A program made the translations under genes and the position numbers. A DNA stretch of 64,000 nucleotides, taken from positions 2,782,001 to 2,846,000 of the forward strand of contig NZ_CP143867.1 of the NCBI RefSeq assembly GCF_036416795.1. The letters run 5' to 3'. Below are positions 18,394 to 28,700 of the stretch, piece after piece. Below the pieces are notes generated by a model. The model worked only from the letters and a program-made list of their open reading frames with translations, did not search any database and had not been told where the DNA came from. This stretch comes from Bacteroides sp. MSB163. Lineage in GTDB: Bacteria > Bacteroidota > Bacteroidia > Bacteroidales > Bacteroidaceae. How positions within the stretch are numbered: the first letter of the stretch is position 1; the number at the start of each line of letters is the position of its first letter.

Positions 18394-19637
18394 ATCTCAA
18401 TTCCGAACCCTGCCTGTTTCAAATCCTCCCAATATCCCGGATAAGACTTGGAAACCACTTGTGGGTCAGCAATCTGTATGGATAGCATCCGCAGGATGGC
18501 GGGTGCAAATGCCATTGCCATCCGGTGATCTTCATAAGTCGCAATAACGGGATTGGATTCCGGTTCGCAGCGCTCACCGTTCCAGATTAATACACTGTCC
18601 TGTTCCGATTTTACCACATATCCCAGTTTATGCAATTCCGTGATAAGAGCCTGAATGCGGTCGGTTTCCTTTATCTTCAAACTCTGCAATCCGGTAAATC
18701 GGAAAGGTATGTTCATTAAACAACAAGTCACAACGAAAGTTTGTGCCAAGTCGGGTATATCCACTAAATCTTCCTTTAAACAGGCAACGGGAGTTCCCAT
18801 CTTAGTTAGTACCACTCCTTGGTCGGTATATGTGGTGTGTACACCGAGTTTGGCAAATATTTCAGCTCCCCGGCTGTCACCCTGATAACTGCGTGGGAGA
18901 AGTCCGGGTAATTTTATTTCCGTTTTTGTAGATTCCTTTTTTTCATTATCCTGAATTAAGGCAACCATCTGATACCAGTAAGAAGCACCGCTCCAGTCAC
19001 TTTCTACTGTGAAAGGTATGTCTCTGTACTTTCCCGGACGGACGGTGATACTACTTTCAGAACTCCAGGCAGCGTCTGCACCGAATTCTTTCATCAGTTG
19101 CAGCGTTAAATTAATGTAAGGGCGGGAAATGATTTCTCCTGTAAGATTCAGCCTCAATCCGTTTTTCAGGATAGGACCGATCATCAGTAAAGCAGATATA
19201 TATTGCGAACTGACATTTCCGGCAAGGCTGATTTCTTCGCCTGTTAATTCTGTACCTGTGATGCGCAAAGGAGGGAAGCCTTCTTTTCCGGCATACTCTA
19301 TCTGTGCACCCAGTTCACGTAAGGCATCCACCAGAATACGTATGGGGCGTTGTTGCATCCGTTCGGTACCGGTAATGATGCGTGTATCCGGTGTTACACT
19401 GAGGTAAGCCGTGAGAAAACGCATGGCGGTTCCGGCGGCAAGAATGTCAATATGTCCGGGATTCCCGTCCAGTGCTTTTATCATGACACGGGTGTCATCG
19501 CAATCGCTCAAATTACTTGGCGCGATATGCCCTTGGGCTAAAGCGTGTAATATCAAAGCCCGGTTACTGATACTTTTGGAAGCCGGGAGCTGGATAGTGG
19601 TATGCAAAGTGGCTGGTGCCGAAAGTTTATAGCGCAT
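18384..19637 (-). CDS. aroA: 3-phosphoshikimate 1-carboxyvinyltransferase (EPSP synthase)
   Basis: This shikimate-pathway enzyme joins shikimate-3-phosphate and phosphoenolpyruvate to give EPSP. The 417 residues start MRYKLSAPATLHTTIQLPAS. Family features are PASKSISNRALILHAL (substrate-binding Lys and Ser), AGTAMRFLTAYL, GNVSSQYISALLM, DWSGASYWYQ and YEDHRMAMAFAP near the C-terminus. The Bacteroidetes form is slightly shorter than the E. coli enzyme (427 residues). The stop codon lies within a palindromic repeat. aroA is the first gene of the minus-strand run to 11719. aroB is elsewhere in the window (33880-34941). Confidence 0.95.
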   Translation of the reverse strand: MRYKLSAPATLHTTIQLPASKSISNRALILHALAQGHIAPSNLSDCDDTRVMIKALDGNPGHIDILAAGTAMRFLTAYLSVTPDTRIITGTERMQQRPIRILVDALRELGAQIEYAGKEGFPPLRITGTELTGEEISLAGNVSSQYISALLMIGPILKNGLRLNLTGEIISRPYINLTLQLMKEFGADAAWSSESSITVRPGKYRDIPFTVESDWSGASYWYQMVALIQDNEKKESTKTEIKLPGLLPRSYQGDSRGAEIFAKLGVHTTYTDQGVVLTKMGTPVACLKEDLVDIPDLAQTFVVTCCLMNIPFRFTGLQSLKIKETDRIQALITELHKLGYVVKSEQDSVLIWNGERCEPESNPVIATYEDHRMAMAFAPAILRMLSIQIADPQVVSKSYPGYWEDLKQAGFGIEIIK

Positions 19638-19679
19638 AGTTGTATTCCTTCTTAAACGTAATAGCTGGTTTACAGGCTA

Positions 19680-19687
19680 CAAAAGTA
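19680..19687 (-). promoter_or_regulatory. aroA: Probable -7 box of the aroA operon
   Basis: TACTTTTG on the minus strand, 43 bases upstream of the aroA start, matches the Bacteroidetes -7 consensus. No good -33 element is visible at the usual distance. Confidence 0.5.
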
Positions 19688-19901
19688 CGATAAATATCTG
19701 AATAAAGAAACTTGAGTTACATGACTTCTATCCAAACTGTGCACAGATACGGAGATGGCATGGAGTCGCTCTGAAACGAATTCCGCCAACGAGTTATTTA
19801 AGAGGTGTGTAGAGCGCAAGTAATATATGTATACGAATATCACTTTTGCGTAAGGAAGCTTTCTCTCAGATTATCAGAAACTTACAAAGTATTAATTTCT
19901 A

Positions 19902-19967
19902 GTCGACAAAAAGTTAATTTTCTGTTGACAAACTCCCAACTTCCTGTCGACAAACTCTTAACTTCCT
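19902..19967. repeat. Three-unit array of 22-bp repeats (GTCGAC type)
   Basis: Three adjacent 22-base units begin at 19902, 19924 and 19946. Each starts GTCGACAAA or GTTGACAAA and ends AACTTCCT or a close variant. The unit length is not a multiple of three, which argues against a coding repeat. The rest of 19688-20081 shows no gene or RNA that I can support. Confidence 0.75.
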
Positions 19968-20081
19968 GTAAATGGGAAAATAGTATTTTTTTCAGTTTCC
20001 TTACACTCCGAATATTAGGATTACAAATCCGATTGAACGGTGGTTATAACACAAATTCCTGATAGTTCTTTTTGTTTATTA

Positions 20082-20420
<339 letters not shown>

Positions 20421-20845
20421 GGCAGGTAAATGTTAGGCACAACCGCAGCCTCTTTAAATAAAGGAGCAATCTCTTTCGGGGCGAATCCGGCAATGCCGCA
20501 CCCTATCTCTGTAACGAGGAAAGTATATTGTGAATGCTCTTTGGCAAAGCGGATAAACTCATCTACATAAGGTCTGATGGCTTCCGGCCCACCATGCATG
20601 GTCGGAATGCCATAGGTCTGTCCTTGTAATCCGGTTCCTTGTCCCCAGATGGCTCCCCATTTTTTCCATGCCAGATAAGCGGCTCCGCCACCATGCGCGC
20701 CTTCCAGGTTGCTGCCAAAAACGAATATCTCGTCCGGGTGTAGTTCTGTGATACGATTAGAGGTAATTCTTGTTTTCATACTTTTGTGATTAGGTCATAA
20801 TTAGTTTTTTCTTCTTTTCTTCATTTTTAAACTCTTGCTTTTCAG

Positions 20846-20853
20846 CAAAAGTA
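20846..20853 (-). promoter_or_regulatory. Possible -7 box of the macro-like gene
   Basis: TACTTTTG on the minus strand lies about 67 bases upstream of the start codon at 20779. No TTTG is seen at -33. Confidence 0.4.
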
Positions 20854-20888
20854 ACCTTTAGGTAACTATCTTACCGATTCGTAACTTC

Positions 20889-20919
20889 TTGTTTATAAGT
20901 AAAATAGTATATAGCTTTG
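20889..20919 (+). promoter_or_regulatory. Promoter of the cupin gene
   Basis: A TTG -33 element (20889-20891) and a -7 box TAGCTTTG (20912-20919) are 20 bases apart. The predicted start near 20926 leaves a leader of about 85 bases. Several GTAAC/GTTAC half-sites lie between 20855 and 20935 and could bind a regulator. Confidence 0.6.
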
Positions 20920-21011
20920 CATCGTCGGAAAGTTACTGACTGCATTTGCGAAGTTAGTGAAAAAACTGATGAATGCAACTATTTTATAAACAAATTAAAA
21001 GCAAAAAAACA

Positions 21012-21449
21012 ATGAAAGTACTTGCAGTAAAGAATTACAAGACCGCAGAAGGTCAGAAAATCAACCAGGGTGGTAATGAATTTACAGTGAAACCGATTGT
21101 TGAGCAAGCGGATGTGGACCAATGCCGTGTGAACTTTGTAGAAGTAGAACCGGGTAATTTTGCCTATGGATATCATTATCATGAAACGGACGAAGAGGTG
21201 TTCTATATCATCAGTGGTACAGGAATTGTTCGCACAGCGAATGGGGATGTGACGGTGAAGGCTGGTGATGCAATAACTTTCCCTACAGGTCCTGAAGGTG
21301 CGCATGTCATTCGTAACGGTTCGGATACGGAAAAGCTGGTTTATATTGACTTCGATACGAATAATCTTCCGGAGATTGTACATTTTCCCGATACAGATCA
21401 GGTAATGGCTTACGGGAAGTTCTCTAATGGGGTTTATGATAAGAAGTAA
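21012..21449 (+). CDS. Cupin-domain protein
   Basis: The 145-residue product starts MKVLAVKNYKTAEGQ and is a single-domain cupin. The first cupin motif is GYHYHETDEEVFYIISGTG, giving two His and a Glu as metal ligands. The second is GPEGAHVIRNGSD, with the last His ligand. A metal-dependent enzyme or sugar- or metabolite-binding role is possible; sequence does not decide. An in-frame ATG at 20973 would add 13 basic residues absent from such proteins, so 21012 is preferred. It appears to be a single-gene unit. Confidence 0.88.
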   Translation: MKVLAVKNYKTAEGQKINQGGNEFTVKPIVEQADVDQCRVNFVEVEPGNFAYGYHYHETDEEVFYIISGTGIVRTANGDVTVKAGDAITFPTGPEGAHVIRNGSDTEKLVYIDFDTNNLPEIVHFPDTDQVMAYGKFSNGVYDKK

Positions 21450-21521
21450 TGGAGTTCTCCTACCTTCACCTCCGGAAGATAAAGAAATTTGTATACTATG
21501 GGACTCTTCTGTTTTTTATTG

Positions 21522-21529
21522 TAACTTTG
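21522..21529 (+). promoter_or_regulatory. Possible -7 box before the DUF2721 gene
   Basis: TAACTTTG matches the -7 consensus. If used, the leader would contain the whole palindromic repeat at 21553-21667. Confidence 0.4.
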
Positions 21530-21552
21530 CATAATGCATAACTCTAATATTT

Positions 21553-21667
21553 AAGTTACGAGTTACGAGCTACCAGTAACGAGTTACTGCGCTGTACTCA
21601 TGAGCGAATAATAATTCGACCGGCTATCACGTCGAAAGTCACTTGTCACTTGTAGCTCGTTACTTAT
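21553..21667. repeat. Palindromic intergenic repeat, GTTACGAGC type
   Basis: The left arm (21553-21587) and the reverse complement of the right arm (21638-21667) match over about 27 bases with a few mismatches. Both contain variants of GTAACGAGCTAC. A second, inner inverted repeat TTCGAC/GTCGAA sits in the core. The core also holds ACTGCGCT (21586-21593), similar to the cores of other palindromic elements in this window. Confidence 0.7.
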
Positions 21668-21702
21668 ACGATTGAGGTTATAATATTAAAGAAATAGGAA
21701 AT

Positions 21703-22092
21703 ATGGAAATAGATTTAACGACTCCGGCTCTGTTGTTTTCGGCAATTTCATTGATTATGTTGGCTTATACCAACCGTTTTATGTCGTATGCCCAGTTGGT
21801 ACGTACTTTGAAGGAACAATACCGGGAAAATCATTCGTCGGTAACTGCGGCACAGATTGCCAATCTTCGTAAACGTCTGTATCTGACGCGTGCTATGCAG
21901 GTGACAGGGACAGGCAGCTTATTGTTGTGTGTCGTAAGCATGTTCTTTATTTATATACAACTTTATCTTGTATCCATCTATATCTTTGGACTGGCAATGG
22001 TGTTGCTGATTATCTCTCTGGCTATCTCTGTGTACGAGATTTATATTTCGGTGAAGGCTTTAGAGATACATCTGAATGATATGAATGAATAA
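21703..22092 (+). CDS. DUF2721 family membrane protein
   Basis: The product has 129 residues with a hydrophobic N-terminus (TPALLFSAISLIMLAYTNRF), a basic soluble middle and two C-terminal membrane helices. The TPA-x-LF-AISL-x-LAYTNR opening is the DUF2721 signature. The function of the family is unknown. The radical SAM gene starts 9 bases downstream, so the two are probably cotranscribed. Confidence 0.85.
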   Translation: MEIDLTTPALLFSAISLIMLAYTNRFMSYAQLVRTLKEQYRENHSSVTAAQIANLRKRLYLTRAMQVTGTGSLLLCVVSMFFIYIQLYLVSIYIFGLAMVLLIISLAISVYEIYISVKALEIHLNDMNE

Positions 22093-22101
22093 CCGGATAG
22101 A

Positions 22102-22713
22102 ATGAGTAATCTTGTCCCCATATTAGGAGTGAACAGGCACCGCCTGCTGATTGACGGTGAGGGAGTGACTACATTGGTGGCTTTTCATGGTTGTCCTTTG
22201 CGTTGCAAGTATTGTCTGAACCCTCAGTCTCTATCTGATGATTTTGATTTCCCGCTTTATTCCTGCGAACAACTGTATGAGAGGGTGAAAGTAGATGAAC
22301 TTTACTTTCTTGCAACTCGTGGTGGTATTACCTTTGGTGGTGGTGAACCTTGTCTGCGAAGTGAATTTATCAGCCGTTTCCGGGAACTTTGTGGGAAGGA
22401 GTGGAGGATTACAGTAGAAACGTCTTTAAATGTACCCCGGAAGCATCTGGAGATTCTATTGCCTGTGGTAGATGACTATATCGTAGATATCAAGGATACG
22501 AATGATGAGATCTATCAAAACTACACAGGCAGAAGCAATCATCAGGTGCTCGGAAACCTGCGTTGGCTTATAGAGTACGGAAAAGCTGAACAGATCACAG
22601 TCCGTATCCCCCTTATTCCGCAATATAATAAGGAGGAGGATACTACGCATAGCATAGATTTGCTAAGATCTATGGGACTGAGTCATTTTGATGTATTTAC
22701 GTACCGAACTTAA
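22102..22713 (+). CDS. Radical SAM glycyl-radical-enzyme-activase-like protein
   Basis: The 203-residue product carries the radical SAM iron-sulfur motif C31-x3-C35-x2-C38 (HGCPLRCKYCLNPQ) and the activase motif GGITFGGGEP. Such proteins abstract a Gly hydrogen to activate pyruvate formate-lyase-like enzymes. The protein is shorter than typical activases (about 245 residues or more) and has no extra ferredoxin-type cluster. No glycyl-radical enzyme is next to it. It follows the DUF2721 gene by 9 bases and converges with the nitroreductase gene, with 3 bases between stop codons. The partner is unknown. Confidence 0.85.
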   Translation: MSNLVPILGVNRHRLLIDGEGVTTLVAFHGCPLRCKYCLNPQSLSDDFDFPLYSCEQLYERVKVDELYFLATRGGITFGGGEPCLRSEFISRFRELCGKEWRITVETSLNVPRKHLEILLPVVDDYIVDIKDTNDEIYQNYTGRSNHQVLGNLRWLIEYGKAEQITVRIPLIPQYNKEEDTTHSIDLLRSMGLSHFDVFTYRT

Positions 22714-22716
22714 AAA

Positions 22717-23964
22717 TTACTTCTTATCAGGTTCCGTCCAACGGTCATAATGTATATTCTCCGGTTTCCATTTATCTTTCGGAAGTGGGTTCTCTGCCGG
22801 ATAACCGATAGGGATTACATTCAGAGGAACAATCTGTTCGGGTAATTGGAGTATTTTCTGTACTTCTTTTACCCGTTCGTCTATGGGATAAACGCCTGTC
22901 CAGACAGCTCCTAATCCTAAAGCTTGTGCAGCCAGCAACAAGTTCTCACTGGCGGCGGAGGCATCCTGTACCCAGTACTCCATACCCGCACCACTGATAG
23001 CTTTGGTTAAATCTCCGCATACGGCAATAGCCAACGGAGCGTCTTTTACCATCTTGGCGTAAGGAAGAGTAGAACCCAGTTCATTCATCGTTTCTTTGTT
23101 TCTGATGACAATGAAAGCCCAAGGTTGCCTGTTGGTTGCTGTAGGAGCTGCCATGGCAGCCCTTAACAATTGCTCTATTTTTTCATCTTCTACTTCTTTA
23201 GGCTGATAAGAGCGAATACTGGTTCTTGCATGTATGTTGTCAAGAACCGAAAGTTTATTATCCTGTTTCACGGTAGGTTCCTCCATCTTATTAAGTTGAT
23301 TGGGTTTTGGTTGGATAGATAATGCAGTTACTACTATAACCAAAGCTAGATTGAAAGTGTTCAGCGCATAGTGCATTGTTTGCTCTTTGGGCCTTTTAGA
23401 AAGATATGAGATGATTAGGGTACATAATGCGATACCTGCCAGTAATCCCAGGAAAAGTATCCAGTCGAAACTGAAAGCACTTGCCGGTTTGTCTGCCGAA
23501 TGCTCCTTTGCATACTCCATGGCCTTATGTACGGACTGGATAATAGCTACGGAAGACTCTGTGGCTCCGGATATTCCATCCACTTCTTTATGGATTGCTT
23601 CCTCCGGTGAAAGATTGTTCCACTGTTGTAACAGACCGCTGTTCCGTACTTTGGCAAAGTAGCTGGGTGTTTCGGAGTTTTCCAGAGCTACTACTTTTAG
23701 AATACGGTTATCTTTTATATAGATTTCCAGAGGTATATTTCCACCATAGCCGTTAATATCTTTTGTTAGTTGCCGGGTAGATATTATCTGTACTCCGTCA
23801 TCTGTATGTCGTAGTATCCCGGAAGTTCCTGTTTGGCTTTCTGTTGTATTTTCGTTTTCAGAAAGAATGTTCCCAAACTTGTTTCCCTTGCAGATGGTGA
23901 CTGCCAGAACCAGGAAGAAATAGGTTATCAGGCTAATGATGATTTGGGCTTTTAATGTTTTCAT
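22717..23964 (-). CDS. Membrane fusion of an FMN-binding domain and a nitroreductase domain
   Basis: The 415-residue product has three membrane segments (about residues 8-25, 168-188 and 200-217). Between the first and second is an RnfG/NqrC-like FMN-binding domain with DGISGAT (D129-T135), the sequence at which ApbE covalently attaches FMN to Thr. Residues 240-415 form a nitroreductase fold, with ARTSIRSYQPKEV and AAPTATNRQPWAF. A simple reading of the topology puts both flavin domains outside the cytoplasm. The protein could pass electrons from a membrane donor to a periplasmic acceptor; the acceptor is unknown. The gene stands alone. Confidence 0.85.
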   Translation of the reverse strand: MKTLKAQIIISLITYFFLVLAVTICKGNKFGNILSENENTTESQTGTSGILRHTDDGVQIISTRQLTKDINGYGGNIPLEIYIKDNRILKVVALENSETPSYFAKVRNSGLLQQWNNLSPEEAIHKEVDGISGATESSVAIIQSVHKAMEYAKEHSADKPASAFSFDWILFLGLLAGIALCTLIISYLSKRPKEQTMHYALNTFNLALVIVVTALSIQPKPNQLNKMEEPTVKQDNKLSVLDNIHARTSIRSYQPKEVEDEKIEQLLRAAMAAPTATNRQPWAFIVIRNKETMNELGSTLPYAKMVKDAPLAIAVCGDLTKAISGAGMEYWVQDASAASENLLLAAQALGLGAVWTGVYPIDERVKEVQKILQLPEQIVPLNVIPIGYPAENPLPKDKWKPENIHYDRWTEPDKK

Positions 23965-23989
23965 ATTTAGCTGCTATTTATAGTGTATG

Positions 23990-23997
23990 CAAATTTA
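23990..23997 (-). promoter_or_regulatory. Possible -7 box of the nitroreductase fusion gene
   Basis: TAAATTTG on the minus strand lies 25 bases upstream of the ATG at 23964 and fits the -7 consensus. No clear -33 element is seen. Confidence 0.45.
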
Positions 23998-24050
23998 GGG
24001 GATTTTTGCTGAAAATAGCAAGTACTTATTAAAAAGTAACCTTCCGTCAT

Positions 24051-25646
24051 TTAAACCATAGTTGCAATAATCTGAATAAACAGTATGAGGAATACCATTG
24101 CAATAGGATAAACCGTAGCATAAGCCACACTCGGAATGTTGCTGTCAGTCATAGAATCAGCCGCTGCAAGTCCCGGAGTACTAGTCATACCACCGGTGAT
24201 GGTTCCCAACAAGTCGAGTATGTTGATTTTGAAAACAAACAGTCCGACGAACATCGCTACTAACATAGGTACCAGCGTAATAGCAGCACCTACTCCGAAT
24301 AGCAACCAGCCGCTTTCCTGGAAAGTCGCTACAAGATTGGTGCCTGCCGAGGTGCCGACTTCGGCTAGGAATAACAACAAGCCTAACTGGCGTAATAACT
24401 GATTAGCAGGTCCGGACATAGACCATAGAATAGGACCTGTCTTACCAATTGCACTTAAAAACAAAGCCACAATCAGAATACCGCCCGTCAATCCCGGGGA
24501 GAAAGATAAACCACCGGGGAAAGTTATATTCAGCTTACCGAACAATACCCCTAAAACAATACCCATTGCGATAGGGAAGAAGTCTGTGTCTGATAACTTT
24601 TTAGCATTGTTTCCCAGCAAGCGAGCCAATCCTTTGAGTCCTTCTTTTTCACCTACCACCATTAGTTTATCACCGAATTTTAAAGTCAGATCCGGCGATG
24701 GAGACAGGTCGATACCGCTTCGGCGAACACGTGTGACAGTACATCCGAAGTTCTTCATCAGGTTCAGATCCCCCAATTGTTTATTGATCATATCCTTTTT
24801 GGTCAGCAATAAGGATTCGATCTCTTGCGTGTCTACTAAAGGCAATTCGCCCTCTTCGCGTTCTCCGACTAAAACTGAAAGCTGGTTCAGAGCTTCTTCA
24901 CTGCCCACTGCCTGTATATAATCATTTTCATGGAGCACCGTTTGTGCTGTGGGGATGGAAATGATTTCATCATGTTTATGGCGTGAAATAACAGCTCCTG
25001 TCATGGCCCGTGCGTTGATTTGCATCAGGCTGCGGTTGAATACGGCAGGATTTGTAACACGATAGATACAGGTTGTCAGTTCGGGAAATTGGCCGCGACG
25101 TTCTTTTTCCAGTCGGCGGGCCTCCTTGTCCAGATCGATACGCATGATACGGGGGAGCAGTTTTACAAACAGGATGACACCAATAACTCCAAACGGATAA
25201 GCGATACCATAGGAAATGGATGCCAACGGAGAATTTGTACTGTCGATGGCTACGGCAAGTCCCGGTGTACTGGTCAGCGCACCGGCTATTAAACCTACCA
25301 CACTAGGCGTATCGATGTCGAATAGGTATTTGAGCCCGACAGCTGTAAGAGAAGCCGAGCAGATAATCAGCATGGTAATGATGATCAGGGTCTTTCCTTT
25401 GCTTCGGAACGAGTCGAAGAAACCGGGACCGGCCTGGATACCGATAGTAAAGATGAAAAGTACCAATCCGAAGTTTCCTAATTCTTTAGGAATGACTACA
25501 CCGAAGTGTCCGAAGAGAAGAGCAATGAAAATAACTGCGGAAACATCCAGTGATAAACCTTTGATTTTGATTTTTCCCAGCATGAAACCCAATGCGACAA
25601 TGAGGAAGAGGGCGAAATAGGAGGAATTAAGTAGGTCAGCAAACAT
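24051..25646 (-). CDS. AspT/YidE-type putative transporter with two RCK_C domains
   Basis: The 531-residue product has two membrane halves, each with the duplication motif of the AspT family (ALTSTPGLAVA near residue 125 and GGMTSTPGLAAAD near 495). Between them lie two cytoplasmic TrkA-C (RCK_C) domains at about residues 200-360. The AspT prototype exchanges aspartate and alanine; YidE and YbjL in E. coli are of uncertain substrate. The two halves have the expected opposite-topology duplication. It is a single-gene unit followed by the tricorn-like gene on the same strand. Confidence 0.88.
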   Translation of the reverse strand: MFADLLNSSYFALFLIVALGFMLGKIKIKGLSLDVSAVIFIALLFGHFGVVIPKELGNFGLVLFIFTIGIQAGPGFFDSFRSKGKTLIIITMLIICSASLTAVGLKYLFDIDTPSVVGLIAGALTSTPGLAVAIDSTNSPLASISYGIAYPFGVIGVILFVKLLPRIMRIDLDKEARRLEKERRGQFPELTTCIYRVTNPAVFNRSLMQINARAMTGAVISRHKHDEIISIPTAQTVLHENDYIQAVGSEEALNQLSVLVGEREEGELPLVDTQEIESLLLTKKDMINKQLGDLNLMKNFGCTVTRVRRSGIDLSPSPDLTLKFGDKLMVVGEKEGLKGLARLLGNNAKKLSDTDFFPIAMGIVLGVLFGKLNITFPGGLSFSPGLTGGILIVALFLSAIGKTGPILWSMSGPANQLLRQLGLLLFLAEVGTSAGTNLVATFQESGWLLFGVGAAITLVPMLVAMFVGLFVFKINILDLLGTITGGMTSTPGLAAADSMTDSNIPSVAYATVYPIAMVFLILFIQIIATMV

Positions 25647-25674
25647 GAATTTAGATTATTTGTTGATTTTGCCG

Positions 25675-25682
25675 CAAAGGTA
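25675..25682 (-). promoter_or_regulatory. Probable -7 box of the AspT-type gene
   Basis: TACCTTTG on the minus strand lies 29 bases upstream of the start at 25646. A CAAA (25696-25699) lies closer than the usual -33 distance. Confidence 0.45.
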
Positions 25683-25729
25683 CGGAAAAAGGAGCCAAAT
25701 TCATAGTCTGGCTCCTTAATAATCACTAT

Positions 25730-28700
25730 CTAATGTAGTTGTTTCAATAATTCCTCTACCGCTACTTTCAGCTGAGTATCTTCGCCCTTTATAATTGTTT
25801 CGGGTGAGTTGGCTATTTTGATATCCGGTTCCAACTGAGTATTCTCCAGATAACTGCCATCAGGCAGGCGGTAACCAATCACAGGAATACCGAATACCAA
25901 GGTAGGATCTTGCAGGCGTTCCCATGATACACTGGTCATAGTGCCCGGGACAGGCATACCTACCAGCTTGCCCAGTTTCTGATGACTGTATACCCACGGT
26001 GTGCCGTGTGCATTGGAATAGTTGGCTTCGCACGTCAACATGATGGATGGCTTGTTCCAGCGGCGGCTGGGCATATCGCAGGCTTCACGACCGCGAACCA
26101 CTTGTGTGAAATATTTCTTACCACTGAACAGTATTTCTATATCTTCGTGCAGACGACCGCCTCCGTTGAAACGTGTGTCGATGACAATACCTTCGCAGTT
26201 ATTGTATTTTCCCAAAATGTCCGAGTAGATGGAGCGGAAACTGTCATCACCCATAGACTTGATGTGCACGTAGCCCAGTTTGCCGTTCGACCATTTTTCA
26301 ACATCTGCCGCACGTTGTTTTACCCAGCGCTCGTAGAGCAATGCGCTGAGTTCACTGTCCTTGATGGGGATTACTACTTCTTCCCAACGCTCTTTCGTTT
26401 TAGGATTATAGAGTGAAACAAGAGTTTTCTTTTTAACCTTGTCATTGAGAAGCACGTAATAATCGGTTTCGGGAGTAATTTCTTTGCCGTCAATCTTTTC
26501 AATGACAACGCCGGCTTTCACCTTTGTGGTAGCCTTGTCGAACGGACCTTTTTCTATCACTTCGGCAATGAGCATTCCTTTATCCTGATAGTTCCAGTCG
26601 AAAAGTAGCCCCAGGCTGGCTGTAGGCTCGCTTTGACCGTCCGGATAGAAACGGCCTCCGGTATGAGAGACATTCAATTCGCCCAGCCATTCACTTAAAA
26701 GCTCGGAGAAGTCATAATTGTTATTGATGTGCGGCAGAAACTTACGATAGGCTGCCGTCATGGCATCCCAATTGACTCCGTGCATATTGGTATTGTAGAA
26801 ACGCTTTTGCTGTTGCTTGTATACATGGTCAAACATATATTCGCGTTCGGCCGCCAGATCCAGTTTTACCTGAGCAAGATATTTAATGGGCTTCAGGTCA
26901 TCGGAAGCCATGTTCATCTTCTGCATATTCTTACCGTTCAGAATGAAGAGAGTTTTTCCTTCTTTATCCATTTCCAGAGAAGTCCATCCGGCATCTACTT
27001 TGTGGAGTAGCTTGGTTTCCTTCTTGCGCAGATCCATCTTCCATAAGTTACGTCCACCTTCGGTACTTGCCAGGTAATAGAGGGTTTTGCCATCTTTGGA
27101 GATGAGGGTACTTCCCATATTGGATGAGTTTGGAGTGAGACGCACGATGCGGTCTTCTATGTTTTTCAACTCTACCACGATATCTTTTACCTTACTGCTA
27201 TCTTTTTCCGCTATTTTTTTCCGGTCGGCGTTTGCTTCTTTATATAGTTCGTAATCCTCTTTGCTCAGACGGAATTTATCGTATGCATCCTGATTCAGGA
27301 ATACCAGCATGGCATCATCCAGAGAACCCCATGAAGCATGTGCACGCATACCGTAGCGTTCGGTAATGAAAAGAATGGCATTGCCGTCGAGCACGAAGCT
27401 GGGTGAACCGCTTGTGTATCCGCTATTAGTCAGATTGACAATTTCGCCATTGCCTTGTGCACTGACCAGACCTATATCCGAGTATGGATCGTGCTTGTTT
27501 CCGATAAATTCCAATGTAAACCATTTGCCGTCCGGAGACCATGCATAGTCAAATCCTCCGCCTGTGCTGTACCAAGTAGAGCCATCGGTGATCCGGCGTA
27601 CTTTCTTGGTTTCCAGGTTGAGCACCATCAGACGGTTACGGTCTTCAATGAAAGCTAACTCCTTACCGTCGGGTGAGAATTGCGGATGTGAACGTTCTAC
27701 GGTGGTAGAGGGTAATAGCACCTCTTCCTTTATTAAAGTTGCGTTCGGAAAATTCGGATCTTCTTCCCGAACTATCCTAGCCAGGTAAATCTGCCAGTTG
27801 CCACTGCGTTCACTGGCGTAGGCCAGCGTCCGGTTGTCCGGAGCAAACGAGAGACCATCTTCTTCTGCTGCCGTATGTGTGATCTGTTTGGTCGTGGCAT
27901 AGTCCGCAGATGTGACGAATACTTCACCACGTACAGTGAAAGCAATCTGTTTGCCGTCCGGTGAAACTGTAGCAGAAGTTGCTTTATCCGGATATTTCAG
28001 ATAGGCTATTTGCGGCTGGTCGTCACGAATGATTTCTATATTTATCTTCCGGGGATTCGAGCCTTCCTGTTGGGTATAAATCTCACCATCGTATCCATAG
28101 CACAAGGTGCCGTTGTTACTCATTGAAAGGAAACGCACGGGATGGGTTTTAAAGCTGGTTATTGTTTTTATCGATTGGGGTTGCGAAATCGGGAAAGAAT
28201 ATACGTTGAATGAGCCGCCATTACGTTCGCTCAGGAAGTAGACGGTTTGTCCATCCGGTGACAACACCGGATTGCGGTCTTCGCCTGCATGCTGGGTAAG
28301 ATTGGTGTGTGAACCTGTTTTGGCATCGTACATCCATACGTCGCGGGTGATGGAAGAAGTATGATGCTTTCTCCATTCGTTTTCACCTCCTTTACGGTCC
28401 TGATAGAAAAAACGTTTACCGGATTTATCGAAGCATACAGCTTCGGCAGGGGTGCCCAGAATTTGTTCCGTGCGTCCACCTGTTGAGGGAACTTTGTAGA
28501 GCTCAGTCATTGAGGCGGCGGGAAAGAGGGCGCTACTTGCGGGGTCCTGAATGGATGCCGCGAATAGGACATATTTGCCGTCCGGAGTAAAAGTGGAGGG
28601 GATTTCATTGGTTGAATGAGTAGTCAGCCGCCGGGCTGTTCCACCATTTGCCGACATTACAAAAATGTCGAAATTTCCATTCCTGTCGCTGGCAAAGGCT

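Noticed and set aside
11719..19637. A type IX secretion locus, suggested by PorX and the PorW/SprE-like protein
   Set aside because: None of the secretion core genes (porK to porN, sprA, porV, porU) is present in the window. Only the two accessory-type genes are seen.
19805..20062. An 85-residue plus-strand reading frame over the GTCGAC repeat array
   Set aside because: The 22-base repeat shifts frame at each unit, and there is no promoter, good start or recognisable domain.
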